This document shows positions 1-8,927 of a stretch of 64,000 nucleotides of DNA, piece after piece; the stretch's first letter is position 1; each line of letters begins with the position of its first letter. The notes below the pieces were generated by a model, which was not told the origin of the DNA, ran no database searches, and saw nothing but the letters and a program-made list of their open reading frames with translations. The translations under genes and the position numbers were made by a program. Where the stretch lies: contig NZ_JAIVFT010000016.1 in the NCBI RefSeq assembly GCF_020829665.1, forward strand, positions 62,001-126,000. Direction: 5' to 3'. The DNA comes from Nostoc sp. CHAB 5824 (GTDB lineage Bacteria; Cyanobacteriota; Cyanobacteriia; Cyanobacteriales; Nostocaceae).

Positions 1-1
1 T

Positions 2-448
2 GAGTGGTTAGGGCGGTTTGGTGAAAGATTGCTCGCATCACCTACACCTAATAATGAAATAGCTGCGCGGTTAGTGCAACTGGGTGAGTTGGGCATCGGA
101 GAAATCGGAGATGTTGCCTATAGTATTGGAATGCAGTTGTTGACGCGCAATCAAGGCGAACCAATTTGGGAATATGAAGGGCCAGATGTTGTCAGCACAA
201 CATTACCATCTGAGCCAACCGCCCCAATATCAGAGTCAGCAGATGGGCTAGAAAACCTTCCTGAGGGAGAATACCAAACTGTCACCCTAGAAGAGTTGTT
301 TGTGATGTTACAGGAGGATGAAAACTTACGCCAGCAAATTGCCCAACAGCTTGCCGTTGAGACAGATGATCCACAAGTGCTTGTCCAGGCATTGATTAAT
401 CAATTATATCCTGCTGGTCAATCGACTCCAGAGCAAACAGAAAATTAA
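2..448 (+). CDS. 3' part of a protein paralogous to the N-terminal region of the neighbouring TPR-CHAT protein (5' end outside window)
   Basis: The reading frame is open from base 2, so the gene starts upstream of the window; the TTG at 29 is only an internal codon. The visible 148 residues begin EWLGRFGERLLASPTPN and continue with VQLGELGIGEIGDVAY. The next gene has nearly the same segment at about residues 85-140 (FGERLLASPTPN, VQLGELGVGRIGDVAYEIG). A motif IWEYEGPDVV matches the WEYDEPDVV repeat of the neighbour. The C-terminus is acidic and Gln-rich, with no CHAT or TPR domain. Both genes point the same way, 189 bp apart. I infer a small family member sharing the N-terminal module, perhaps a partner of the TPR-CHAT protein. 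Function unknown. Confidence 0.75.
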   Translation, partial: EWLGRFGERLLASPTPNNEIAARLVQLGELGIGEIGDVAYSIGMQLLTRNQGEPIWEYEGPDVVSTTLPSEPTAPISESADGLENLPEGEYQTVTLEELFVMLQEDENLRQQIAQQLAVETDDPQVLVQALINQLYPAGQSTPEQTEN

Positions 449-637
449 CTGCTTCGCAAAGGCAAAACTCAAGAGTTGAATCTGGGAATTGTAACGTTGT
501 AATGCTATGCTCTTGAAGTTTGGTATATTTTTTGCTAATTTGCGACGGAAGCGCTATCCGAATCTCATGGATTTTTACGTAATTGATGATTTTTTTAACA
601 CAACGATGGCTACAATCTAGAAAAACAAAATCCAAGA

Positions 638-3600
638 GTGTGGCAGATGCTCAGGCGGATATCGCAGTCGCTTAAAAGATTTTTAAGGCGCCTCATTGAA
701 AGTAAGCAGGCTAGTTCTCTCAAGGGTGCGAGAGGGCGCAATCTGGTGGAGGTACTACCAGAACTCACCAATGCCGATCTGGAACAATTGTTTATCCAAT
801 TGTTAGAAGGCGTGCATCAAGCACGAGGACGACAGTGGGCATTGAGGTATCTGCAAAGGATCGAAAATCGGATTTCGGCTGAACGCTGGATAGATTGGTT
901 GGTGATGTTTGGCGAAAGGTTGCTAGCTTCACCTACACCGAATCCTCTTTTAGCAACAAAGATGGTGCAATTGGGGGAACTTGGTGTTGGCAGAATTGGA
1001 GATGTTGCTTATGAAATTGGCATCCGGCTGATGCAAAACTCACCCACACAAATAGAGGATGAGGAAAATCAGGCGCACGATGGGGTAGAAATTACTCCTG
1101 GGCAAGAACTGATCCGCAATTTGGGCGAACAGTTATGGGAGTATGATGAGCCAGATGTGATAGAAACCACTCCTGGGCAAGAACTGATTCGCAATTTGGG
1201 CGAGCAGTTATGGGAGTATGATGAGCCAGATGTCGTAGAAATCACAACCGATGAAGAAATCCCAACTTCGCCTGGGCAAGAGCTAATCCGTAGCTTAGGT
1301 GAAGAGTTATGGGAATATGATGTGCAAGATGTTGAACCAATAACGCCAGCGTCCGAAAATGCCTCTTTTGAGGAAAGAGTGACCGAAAATTTAGAGGAAC
1401 TGGTATTGGAGTCTGAAAGGGAAGACGTCCAAACCACGATCCCCGAAAATTTCCCTCTCCCCGCAGCGGAAGATTCAATCACCTCATTAGCTGAACTGAG
1501 GTTCGGCGATGAAGAAGAAGTTACTCCAACTACAACAAAAGCAAATCTCCTTTCCACTGGGCAAAGAACTGAATTAACAACATCCTCGTCAGAGGAAACC
1601 TGGGATAACACTTTGACGAGTTTAGAGCCAAATGTGGCTTATACCCTAGATGAGTTGTGGGTGAGATTGGATCAAAGTACCAATTTAGTCCAGCAACTTG
1701 CTTCTAACTTGGCAGTTCAAAGTAGTAATTCCCCAGGTATTATTGAGCGACATAGTGATAATCCGATTACCCAGGCTCAAGGGTGGTTTTACCAAGGTCT
1801 AAGCCAAGCGAAAACAGGAGATTTGTTGGGCGCGATCGCATCTTATGACCAAGCCATCGAACTTCAACCAGAATTTTCCGAATATTGGTTTAATCGAGGC
1901 TTGACGCTGTTCCATTTAGAACGTTTTGATGAAGCGATCGCATCTTACCAAACAGCCATAGAACTAAAACCCGACTTCTACAAAGCTTGGTACAACCGGG
2001 GTGGAACTCTCGGAGAATTAGGATACTTTGAAGAAGCGATCGCTTCTTTTGACAAAGCCATAGAAATCAAGCCAGACTACCAAGAAGCTTGGTCTAGCCG
2101 GGGTTTGGCACTGCTGAAATTAGGTTGGCTACCGGAAGCTATTTTTAGTTATGACCAAGCGCTGCATCTGGAACCAGAAGACCAGGAAAACTGGTATCAC
2201 CGTGGCATAGCCCTAGCTGTCGGCGAACAATATGCAGAGGCGATTATATCCTATGACAGAGCGCTAGAAATTGACTCAGAATATCACGAAGTTTGGATAG
2301 ACCGGGGTGTAGTACTGTTTAATTTAGGAAAGTGGTCAGAAGCGATCGCCTCTTGGGACAAAGCACTTTCAGTTCAAGCTGATTTCTACTTAGCTTGGTA
2401 CAACCGAGGTATAGCGTTAGACAACTTAGGACGCAGACAAGAAGCGATCGCTTCTTATCGGCAAGCGATCGCCATTAAACCCGACTTCCATTTAGCTTGG
2501 TATAATCAGGCAGTAGCACTGTTTTATTTAGAACAATTTGCCGAAGCGATCGCCTGTTATGACAACGCTTTGCAAATTAAACAAGATTATTGGGAAGCTT
2601 GGATTGGTCGGGGAACTGCGATCAGTAATTTAGTGAATGCTGACGTATTGCTGATGTCGAGTAATATAACAGCGACAAATCCTGCCTTACAACAGGGCGG
2701 CTACGAAGGAAAACTAGCCAGCTATGAAGAAGGGTTAAAGCATTTGCGGACAGATACCCATCCAGAAGGTTGGGGTAGATTGCATTTTGCGATCGCTAAT
2801 ACTTACTATGACCAAGGCAAAAAAAATACCAATCCCCGCGATTATTGGCGCAAAGCCGCATCTGAGTACCATCAGGCACTGTTAACCCTCACACTAGAAT
2901 ATTTTCCCCAGTTGCACTTAGAAGTTTTACAATCTCTAAGCAAAGTGTTGATGGGTTTGGGGCAAACAACACAAGTCCAAGAATTGCTGCAACGTGGTAC
3001 ATATTTATTGCGACAATTATTGAGTGAAGAAACTCGCTCAGACGAAAGTAAAAAACAGTTAGCTTTAAAATTTGCAGGCTTTAATCAATTGGCAGTTGAT
3101 TTAGCCGTAGAGTCCGGTGATTTAGTTGAAGCTTGGGAAATTGCCGAACAAGGCAAAAATGCGTGTTTAAACTGGCTGCTTTATGGCTGGAATAATAATA
3201 TTTACTCGCCCCATTATGGCGCAATTCAACAACTATTCAATCCCGCAACAGCAATTATTTATTGGCATATTAGCCCAGTCGCCCTACACACATTCATTCT
3301 CAAAGACCAAGCGCCATCACCCATCCTCCTATTTACACCCATGCAAGATACTGGGGCAATACCTTTAGGAGAAGACGCTATCCGTCTAAATGAATTACCT
3401 CTACCCGAAGCGGTACAACGCCTAATTGAATTTGAAAGTTGGTTAGAAGACTGGAATCAACAATATCAAGAATATCGCAGCACGGCCCAAGACAAAGAAA
3501 GTAAAAGCCAGCATTCTTGGCGAGTTGAAATGGAACAGAAGCTGTTACATCTGTATGAAATTTTGAATATTTCCACAATTGCACAGGAACTCGAAGGTAT

Positions 3601-4498
3601 AACCCAACTGGTTTTAATTCCTCATCGTGACTTGTACAGATTGCCCATTCATACCCTTTTCCATCTTTCTCCTCCATCCCAGGAAGAATTGCCAAATGTA
3701 GAGTCAAATTTCACCGTCACCTATCTGCCTAGTGCCCAAATAGGTTTATCAATACAAACGGAAGATATTTGGCAGTGGCAAAATCAGTTAGTGCTCAGTG
3801 TTGAACATCCTGAAACTACAGGTTCTCCCACGCTTAAATTTGCCAAACTTGAGTCTGAACTTGTTAGCCAAATGTTCAATAATATTCAACGAATTCAGGG
3901 GACAGAAGCTACAAACAATATTGTCACAAATGCCTTGTTTGATAATTACAACATCTTTCATTTTACGGGTCGCGTCACTAATAATTTGGCTGAACCTAAA
4001 AAGTCCGAATTAGCATTAGCCAGTGAAGACAAACTTACTTTAGATGAAATCTGCCAACAAAATTTAGGAAGTTACAACCTTATTACCCTCTCTGCCTGTG
4101 AAAATTTAAGTACTGGTAACCACACTATCAGCAGCGAATATGTGAGTTTAGCCAGTGCTTTTGTGAGTCAGGGCGTTCCTCATGTAGTGAGTACTATCTG
4201 GAGTGTAGAATCTTCAGCTAGTGCCTTGGTGATGATAGAGTTTTACCGACGATTACAGCCCAATAAATCAGCAGTTACTGCTTTAGCCGAAGCAACAAGA
4301 TGGCTGAAAGAACTAACTGCTGGAGAACTGACAAAATGGTATGAAGATGTCTTGAATAATCTGCATACTGAGGAATTACGAATTCAAACTTATTTAGCGA
4401 CACAACTATATAGAAATAGTAAAATGGCATCAGATAAAAATCTTTATAATCATCCTTACTACTGGGCAGCATTCACGATTACAGGTAAGCCAAACTAA
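638..4498 (+). CDS. TPR-CHAT protein (caspase-like CHAT domain with altered dyad)
   Basis: A 1286-residue protein. Residues 1-145 are shared with the upstream gene. Residues about 150-235 hold three copies of a 24-25-residue repeat with core GQELIRNLGEQLWEYD. A Glu/Thr-rich linker follows, then about eight to nine TPR units (about 380-680, e.g. AIASYDQAIELQPEF), a helical region, and a C-terminal CHAT domain (about 1000-1286). CHAT domains belong to the caspase/separase clan and use a His-Cys dyad. The Cys is present in LSACEN (C1154), but the usual HFTGH motif reads FHFTGR, with Arg at 1112 where the catalytic His is expected. The TPR array probably binds a partner or regulates the CHAT domain. 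The start taken is GTG at 638; an in-frame ATG at 647 is equally possible. Confidence 0.88.
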   Translation: MWQMLRRISQSLKRFLRRLIESKQASSLKGARGRNLVEVLPELTNADLEQLFIQLLEGVHQARGRQWALRYLQRIENRISAERWIDWLVMFGERLLASPTPNPLLATKMVQLGELGVGRIGDVAYEIGIRLMQNSPTQIEDEENQAHDGVEITPGQELIRNLGEQLWEYDEPDVIETTPGQELIRNLGEQLWEYDEPDVVEITTDEEIPTSPGQELIRSLGEELWEYDVQDVEPITPASENASFEERVTENLEELVLESEREDVQTTIPENFPLPAAEDSITSLAELRFGDEEEVTPTTTKANLLSTGQRTELTTSSSEETWDNTLTSLEPNVAYTLDELWVRLDQSTNLVQQLASNLAVQSSNSPGIIERHSDNPITQAQGWFYQGLSQAKTGDLLGAIASYDQAIELQPEFSEYWFNRGLTLFHLERFDEAIASYQTAIELKPDFYKAWYNRGGTLGELGYFEEAIASFDKAIEIKPDYQEAWSSRGLALLKLGWLPEAIFSYDQALHLEPEDQENWYHRGIALAVGEQYAEAIISYDRALEIDSEYHEVWIDRGVVLFNLGKWSEAIASWDKALSVQADFYLAWYNRGIALDNLGRRQEAIASYRQAIAIKPDFHLAWYNQAVALFYLEQFAEAIACYDNALQIKQDYWEAWIGRGTAISNLVNADVLLMSSNITATNPALQQGGYEGKLASYEEGLKHLRTDTHPEGWGRLHFAIANTYYDQGKKNTNPRDYWRKAASEYHQALLTLTLEYFPQLHLEVLQSLSKVLMGLGQTTQVQELLQRGTYLLRQLLSEETRSDESKKQLALKFAGFNQLAVDLAVESGDLVEAWEIAEQGKNACLNWLLYGWNNNIYSPHYGAIQQLFNPATAIIYWHISPVALHTFILKDQAPSPILLFTPMQDTGAIPLGEDAIRLNELPLPEAVQRLIEFESWLEDWNQQYQEYRSTAQDKESKSQHSWRVEMEQKLLHLYEILNISTIAQELEGITQLVLIPHRDLYRLPIHTLFHLSPPSQEELPNVESNFTVTYLPSAQIGLSIQTEDIWQWQNQLVLSVEHPETTGSPTLKFAKLESELVSQMFNNIQRIQGTEATNNIVTNALFDNYNIFHFTGRVTNNLAEPKKSELALASEDKLTLDEICQQNLGSYNLITLSACENLSTGNHTISSEYVSLASAFVSQGVPHVVSTIWSVESSASALVMIEFYRRLQPNKSAVTALAEATRWLKELTAGELTKWYEDVLNNLHTEELRIQTYLATQLYRNSKMASDKNLYNHPYYWAAFTITGKPN
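1094..1336 (+). repeat. Tandem 75-nt coding repeats in the TPR-CHAT gene
   Basis: Two adjacent 75-nt units (1094-1168 and 1169-1243) differ at only a few positions. A third, more divergent unit starts at about 1268 after a short spacer. Each encodes a segment beginning PGQELIR and ending in WEYD. The near identity of the first two copies at DNA level points to recent duplication. Confidence 0.85.
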
Positions 4499-4773
4499 TC
4501 TTTTGAAATTTAGTTAAAATCATTCATAAAGTCAATCTAAAATGGTAAGAATTTAGGAGTCGAAATAGTGCAAAAATCAAGAGGGAGCTAACTTACTTTA
4601 CTTATGAACGTACTTGTGGTGTTAAACCTTCTATAAATTCTGACTTCTGACTCCTGTTAGCGGATAGCTGGGGTTTAGCCCGTGCTGAATTCTGATCTAA
4701 AATCTAAAATTGAGTCACTAACACTAAGGAGTGGAGAAGGCTTAAATCTAAAGTTTATAACCTTTAATTAAGC

Positions 4774-5370
4774 CTAATCTAACTCCCTACGTCCTTCCAA
4801 TGCTCTTGCCAGGGTCACTTCGTCCGCGTATTCCAAATCACCACCTACAGGCAAACCAAAGGCAATCCGCGTCACCTTAGTAAATGGTTTGAGTAGCTGA
4901 CCGATATACAGTGTTGTTGTCTCCCCTTCTACACTTGGACTAATTGCGAGAATTACTTCTTGAGGTTTTTGCTGACTCACCCGGCGCTGCAAAGCCAGTA
5001 TAGTTAATTGTTCTGGGCCAATTCCATCAATTGGAGAAATCACCCCACCTAAAACGTGATACTTACCTTTGTATTCGCGGGTTTTTTCCAGCGCAATCAC
5101 ATCGCGGGGATCTGACACGACACAAATAGTTTTGTTGTCACGATTGGCATTACGGCAGATTTCACAAACAGGTTCGGCAGATAAATGAAAGCAAACAGAA
5201 CACAAACCTATCTGTTTTTTTGCTTCAATCAGCGCTTGTGCCAAAGCTTCTACTTCTGCTTCTGGCCGCTTCAAAATATGCAAAGCCAGTCGTTGGGCAG
5301 ATTTAGGGCCAACCCCTGGCAAGCGTTGCAATTGCTCAATTAACCGTGCTAATGGGCGTGCGTAAACCGT
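4774..5370 (-). CDS. recR: Recombination protein RecR
   Basis: RecR works with RecF/RecO in recombinational repair, loading RecA at gaps. Seen here: the N-terminal helix-hairpin-helix segment LPGVGPKSAQRLALH, a C4 zinc finger (CSVCFHLSAEPVCEIC), and a Toprim domain with CVVSDPRD and GGVISPIDGIGP. The conserved N-terminus (VYARPLARLIEQLQRLPG) continues upstream of the first usable TTG at 5331, which would truncate the protein. Translation from an ACG at 5368-5370 gives 198 residues, the normal RecR length, and a GGAG lies 8 nt before it. No ATG, GTG or TTG occurs in frame between that point and the stop at 5392-5394. I therefore take ACG as the probable start, or the position of a mutated ATG. 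Gene identity is very secure; the start is not. Confidence 0.93.
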   Translation of the reverse strand, partial: TVYARPLARLIEQLQRLPGVGPKSAQRLALHILKRPEAEVEALAQALIEAKKQIGLCSVCFHLSAEPVCEICRNANRDNKTICVVSDPRDVIALEKTREYKGKYHVLGGVISPIDGIGPEQLTILALQRRVSQQKPQEVILAISPSVEGETTTLYIGQLLKPFTKVTRIAFGLPVGGDLEYADEVTLARALEGRRELD

Positions 5371-5591
5371 TGGCTTATCTCCAGAATGTTTTTACCTTAA
5401 CTATCATGACATTCTTACAGAATTTTGGATTGACCATTTAATTTATCAAATGTCAAGTGGGATCTGCACAGCCCGGCTGCACTGCAAAAAATCACGTCAT
5501 AAAAGTTGGTGCAGTTTAAATTTAGGGAATCATAAGCAAGATAGCCTAAAAAATCTCTGGCTAGACAGCAAGAATTGAGAAAGAACATACT

Positions 5592-6197
5592 ATGACTAAG
5601 AAGACCTACCAAGATAAAGACCGTGATCTGAATGCCTTATTGAGAGATATTGAAACCTGGTTTAGTGAACAAGGGTATCAGATACAGAGCAATAAAACAG
5701 AAGGAACTTGGTTCTTACAAGCTGCAAAAACTGAGATGTGGCGGAAAGCAGTTGGTGCATCTAGAGCATTCAACGTTTTGATTCAAGGCCAACCGAAAGA
5801 TTTCTCTGTGGAACTTAGCACTGGAGAATGGGCATCGAATTTAGCTGCTGGTGGTGTTGCGGCAGTATTGACGGGTGGTGTCACTCTGCTTGTTAGTGGT
5901 CTTGCCGCAGGCTGGTCTAAGAAGATTGAGGGTGATTTGTGGAATTTTATTGACCAGAAGGTTATGTTTGGGGAAAAAGCTAAGTCTGTCCAAGAGTTAG
6001 TTGTTGTAAAGACTAAAAACACCTTGGAAGAGAAACTTAAGCAGCTTAGAAATGCCTACGACCAAGGTTTTATTGATGAGGTTGCATACAATGCTAAAAA
6101 GCTAGAAATTGAAGGTCAAATGCGGATTACTTACCAAAATGCCGAGACTGAAGGAAAGCTAATAAAGCTTAAGAGCTTGCTTGATGCAGGAATTTAA
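5592..6197 (+). CDS. Membrane-associated protein with SHOCT-like C-terminus, first part of a frameshifted gene
   Basis: 201 residues. An N-terminal domain of about 85 residues (RDIETWFSEQGYQIQ, TEMWRKAVGASRAFNV) is followed by a Gly/Ala-rich hydrophobic hairpin (about 85-110, LAAGGVAAVLTGGVTLLVSG). A SHOCT-like module comes next (LEEKLKQLRNAYDQGFIDEVAYNAKK) and a second one begins (KLIKLKSLLDAGI) but is cut by a stop. Moving to the -1 frame at that point restores it (LSQGEFEMKKAEL) and runs into the following ORF. SHOCT modules are short two-helix oligomerisation units often found at the ends of membrane proteins. The biological role is unknown. The gene was probably one ORF spanning 5592-6454. 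Confidence 0.75.
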   Translation: MTKKTYQDKDRDLNALLRDIETWFSEQGYQIQSNKTEGTWFLQAAKTEMWRKAVGASRAFNVLIQGQPKDFSVELSTGEWASNLAAGGVAAVLTGGVTLLVSGLAAGWSKKIEGDLWNFIDQKVMFGEKAKSVQELVVVKTKNTLEEKLKQLRNAYDQGFIDEVAYNAKKLEIEGQMRITYQNAETEGKLIKLKSLLDAGI

Positions 6198-6214
6198 GCC
6201 AAGGTGAATTTGAA

Positions 6215-6454
6215 ATGAAGAAGGCTGAATTGATGCGAGAGCCTTCTAATTCGGAATTAGATGTCCAGATTTCTAAACTCAATGCTGCTCTGGCTGCCGG
6301 AATTATTACACAAGAGGAGTACGAGAGCAAGAAGGCAACGATTCAGAGAGAATCTGAACTTGGAGGTAAAATCAAGCAGCTTGAAAATGCTAGAGATGCT
6401 GGAATCATTACTCGTGAAGAGTTTGACAAGAAAAAGCTGGCTCTGCTTGTCTAA
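6215..6454 (+). CDS. Second part of the frameshifted SHOCT-repeat gene
   Basis: 79 residues from ATG 6215, holding two further SHOCT-like modules (ISKLNAALAAGIITQEEYESKK and IKQLENARDAGIITREEFDKKK). It has no good ribosome-binding site of its own. Its frame extends upstream through the stop of the previous ORF and completes the module broken there. One extra T near 6190-6194 would join the two. It may be a dead C-terminus, a sequencing indel or, less likely, a separately translated SHOCT peptide. Confidence 0.6.
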   Translation: MKKAELMREPSNSELDVQISKLNAALAAGIITQEEYESKKATIQRESELGGKIKQLENARDAGIITREEFDKKKLALLV

Positions 6455-6546
6455 AAGCCAGCATTTAAGATAAATTGCGACTGCGATTGTCCATTCTTCT
6501 CAACATTGAACTATAAGCCGTTTCTGTTTTCGATACATCTAAAAAC

Positions 6547-6579
6547 AAAAGCGCCCTCCCAATCTGAGAGAGCGCTTTT
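6547..6579 (-). terminator. Hairpin terminator after the psbA remnant and HIT gene
   Basis: AAAAGCGC and GCGCTTTT arms enclose a GC-rich stem with a short loop, followed on the minus strand by a T-run. It lies 22 nt beyond the psbA-fragment stop and is probably the original psbA terminator. The A/T tracts on both sides could make it work for the converging SHOCT gene too. Confidence 0.75.
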
Positions 6580-6600
6580 CGATTTAGCTAAACTTCAGAA

Positions 6601-6812
6601 TTAACCGTTGATAGCAGAAGAAGTCAGAGCGACAGGAGCGACATCACCAGCAGCCAAATCTAAGAGGAAGTTGTGAGCATTGCGTTCGTGCATTACTTTC
6701 ATACCCAGGTTAGCCCGGTTGATTACATCTGCCCAAGTGCTTATAACACGACCGCTTGAATCAATGATTGATTGGTTGAAGTTAAAACTGTTCAAGTTGA
6801 AGTTTTATGGTT
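6601..6812 (-). pseudogene. psbA: 3' fragment of psbA (photosystem II D1 protein)
   Basis: The frame reads FNLNSFNFNQSIIDSSGR, then VISTWADVINRANLGM, VMHERNAHNF and LDLAAG, ending VALTSSAING. This is the lumenal C-terminal tail of D1, including the HERNAHNF region that supplies Mn-cluster ligands and the processing site. Only about the last 67 of about 360 codons remain. An in-frame stop lies just upstream and there is no initiation codon for D1. The fragment starts within a few bases of the HIT stop codon, same strand, and keeps a terminator. It is a deletion or recombination remnant, not a working gene. Confidence 0.9.
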
Positions 6813-6815
6813 TTA

Positions 6816-7166
6816 TCAACCAGGCGGCCAGTTCAACTGCCGTCCTCCTAAAATATGCACATGTAAGTGGTAGACTGTCTGACCACCATCATTACCAGTG
6901 TTGATGACAACTCGATAACCGTTTTCCAGTCCAGCAACTTCTGCAACACGCTTGGCGGTTAACAAAAGATGCCCCAGCAGAGCATGATCCTGAGATTCAG
7001 CATCAGCTAGTGTGGGAATGGGTTTTTTGGGAATGACGAGGATATGAACGGGCGCTTGGGGGTGGATGTCTTTGAATGCTAAAGCTAAATTATCCTCATA
7101 AACAATATCAACGGGAATTTCCCGACGAATGATTTTGCTGAAAATCGTTTCTGTAGTTTCACTCAT
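6816..7166 (-). CDS. HIT-family (histidine triad) nucleotide-binding protein, HinT-like
   Basis: 116 residues, the usual length for the HinT/PKCI group of purine nucleoside phosphoramidases. The signature HLHVHILGG (HxHxH) is near the C-terminus, and the N-terminal IFSKIIRREIPVDIVYED and HPQAPVHILVIPKKPI are typical. These enzymes hydrolyse AMP-linked phosphoramidates and adenylated adducts in the cytosol. The ATG start gives the normal family N-terminus. The psbA fragment follows directly on the same strand. Confidence 0.93.
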   Translation of the reverse strand: MSETTETIFSKIIRREIPVDIVYEDNLALAFKDIHPQAPVHILVIPKKPIPTLADAESQDHALLGHLLLTAKRVAEVAGLENGYRVVINTGNDGGQTVYHLHVHILGGRQLNWPPG

Positions 7167-7388
7167 GCCAGTCTACCTACTCATCTACTAAAGATTTTAA
7201 ATTTTTACTGTAGTGCTTAGATCATCTACACAATAAAATACTCCTTCCTGTGATAAAGTCTTCCATAGATAATATTCGTCCCACCACAGTGTAGAGAAAA
7301 TAATTATAATCTGTCACTCAATTATAGAGTAAGATTTTCATGCTTAGAAAGTTGCATATTTTGTGTATCAGTAATTTGGAGATTTAGC

Positions 7389-8927
7389 ATGAAACAGTCA
7401 AAATACTATTTTGTTGTTTTTATTATTATCATAATTAGCATCTTTCTGCGTTTTTGTTTGTTGCAAAATCAAAGTCTTTGGTTCGATGAAGGCTGGAGTT
7501 TAGCTTTATCTGATGGTACAACCTTGCAAGAAAATCTTTCTGGAATTGTAAGTCGAGAAAATGGTGACAAATACCAACCGCTTTATTATTTAGTTTTGTT
7601 CTATTGGCGTTCGGTTTTTGGAGATAGTGAATTTGCCATTCGATCGCTCTCAGCTTTGCTAGGAGTCGGCTCAGTAATTGCCATATTCTTTACTACCCTA
7701 CGTATTTATGGAAAAAAACATGCTTTATGGTCGTCCATGATCCTAGCAGTTAGTTCTTTCGGTGTATTCTATAGCCAAGATGCCAGACCTTACGCATTAT
7801 TAATATTTATAGCCTCCCTTCAAATATATTTATTTAGTTATTCAATTAGTGTAGATAAAAGTAATAAAATTATTCCACAATTGCTTTTTGGTATCTTTAC
7901 TGCTATAGGAACTTTTGGCAGCATTTTGACAATAATTTTTAGTTCATCTCTTTTTTTATCTTATACTATTGTTTATAAAAACTTAAAAGAATTATTCAAA
8001 TGGTGGATACCGCCGATAATTTTTTCCTCCCCAATGGTTTGGTTCTACTTGTCTTCACCTGCCGCATCTGATCCAACAGCTACTGTAGTTACCCGTACTG
8101 GATTACCTATAGTTCAAAACATTATGTTTGTGATCTATGGTATATTAGTCGGGACATCGTATGGGCCGCCACTAGATAAATTACGCGATGAGGAAAAGAT
8201 AAATGTTATACTTGGCTATTGGCCTCATTTACTAATATTTAGTATTGTCATAACTGTCATTTTTATAGCTTTAGTAATAAGTTTATTGAGACGCCGCAAA
8301 AGAAAAAGATATCAACAGGCTGATTACTTTTTTACATTCCTTTTGGTCACATCATTTTTACTAGCTTTTTTGTTTGCTTTGGCGACAAAGATTAATTGGC
8401 TACCGCGTCATTCTTTTTATCTATGTATACCCGTTGTTATTCTTATTCCATCAACTTTTTTACATAATTACCAGCGTAAAAATAAACTTTATCTTTTGCC
8501 TCAAGTTGCAAAGTTAGCTACAGTTTCTTTACTGACTATGAATGTTTATTCTAATTTTCAATACTATTCAAATCCAGCCTATGCAAAAGATGATTATCGT
8601 TCGGCTGTTCGCTACATTCTGCAACATCGAAATGAATCTGCAAAATCTGTATTGTTATACGGACAGCCTAAATTACTCCAATATTATGGAGATTCAGCTA
8701 CTATATATGCACCAAAACGTATTCTAAAAACTGTGGATGGCAATAATTTGGCAGAAAAAGTTAGTAGGATAACTAAAAATGCAGATACAGTTTTTGTGAT
8801 AGTTAATCGTGAATTTTATTGGGAAAGTAAAGATATTTTTAAAAAAGAAATGAGTTATTTATATAACTTGGAAGAACAGGCTGATTGGCCTTATATGAAA
8901 ATATATCGATTCACAAGGAAGAAGTAA
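7389..8927 (+). CDS. Integral membrane glycosyltransferase, PMT/ArnT (GT39/GT83)-like
   Basis: 512 residues with about ten to twelve hydrophobic segments. An Asp-Glu pair in WFDEGWSLALS follows the first membrane segment, and SQDARPYALL lies near residue 135. Both are hallmarks of polyprenyl-phosphate-sugar-dependent GT-C transferases. Such enzymes move a sugar from a lipid carrier to lipid or protein on the outer face of the membrane. The last 100 residues form a soluble tail. It stands alone with no export genes beside it. The coding sequence is more AT-rich than its neighbours, which could indicate transfer. Acceptor and sugar cannot be told from sequence. Confidence 0.85.
   Translation: MKQSKYYFVVFIIIIISIFLRFCLLQNQSLWFDEGWSLALSDGTTLQENLSGIVSRENGDKYQPLYYLVLFYWRSVFGDSEFAIRSLSALLGVGSVIAIFFTTLRIYGKKHALWSSMILAVSSFGVFYSQDARPYALLIFIASLQIYLFSYSISVDKSNKIIPQLLFGIFTAIGTFGSILTIIFSSSLFLSYTIVYKNLKELFKWWIPPIIFSSPMVWFYLSSPAASDPTATVVTRTGLPIVQNIMFVIYGILVGTSYGPPLDKLRDEEKINVILGYWPHLLIFSIVITVIFIALVISLLRRRKRKRYQQADYFFTFLLVTSFLLAFLFALATKINWLPRHSFYLCIPVVILIPSTFLHNYQRKNKLYLLPQVAKLATVSLLTMNVYSNFQYYSNPAYAKDDYRSAVRYILQHRNESAKSVLLYGQPKLLQYYGDSATIYAPKRILKTVDGNNLAEKVSRITKNADTVFVIVNREFYWESKDIFKKEMSYLYNLEEQADWPYMKIYRFTRKK

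Noticed and set aside
1069..1611. 180-codon minus-strand ORF with internal repeats
   Set aside because: Shadow of the 75-nt repeats of the TPR-CHAT gene.
6180..6200. Programmed -1 ribosomal frameshift in the SHOCT gene
   Set aside because: The sequence GGAATTTAAGCC is not a standard X XXY YYZ slippery site in the right frame; an indel is simpler.
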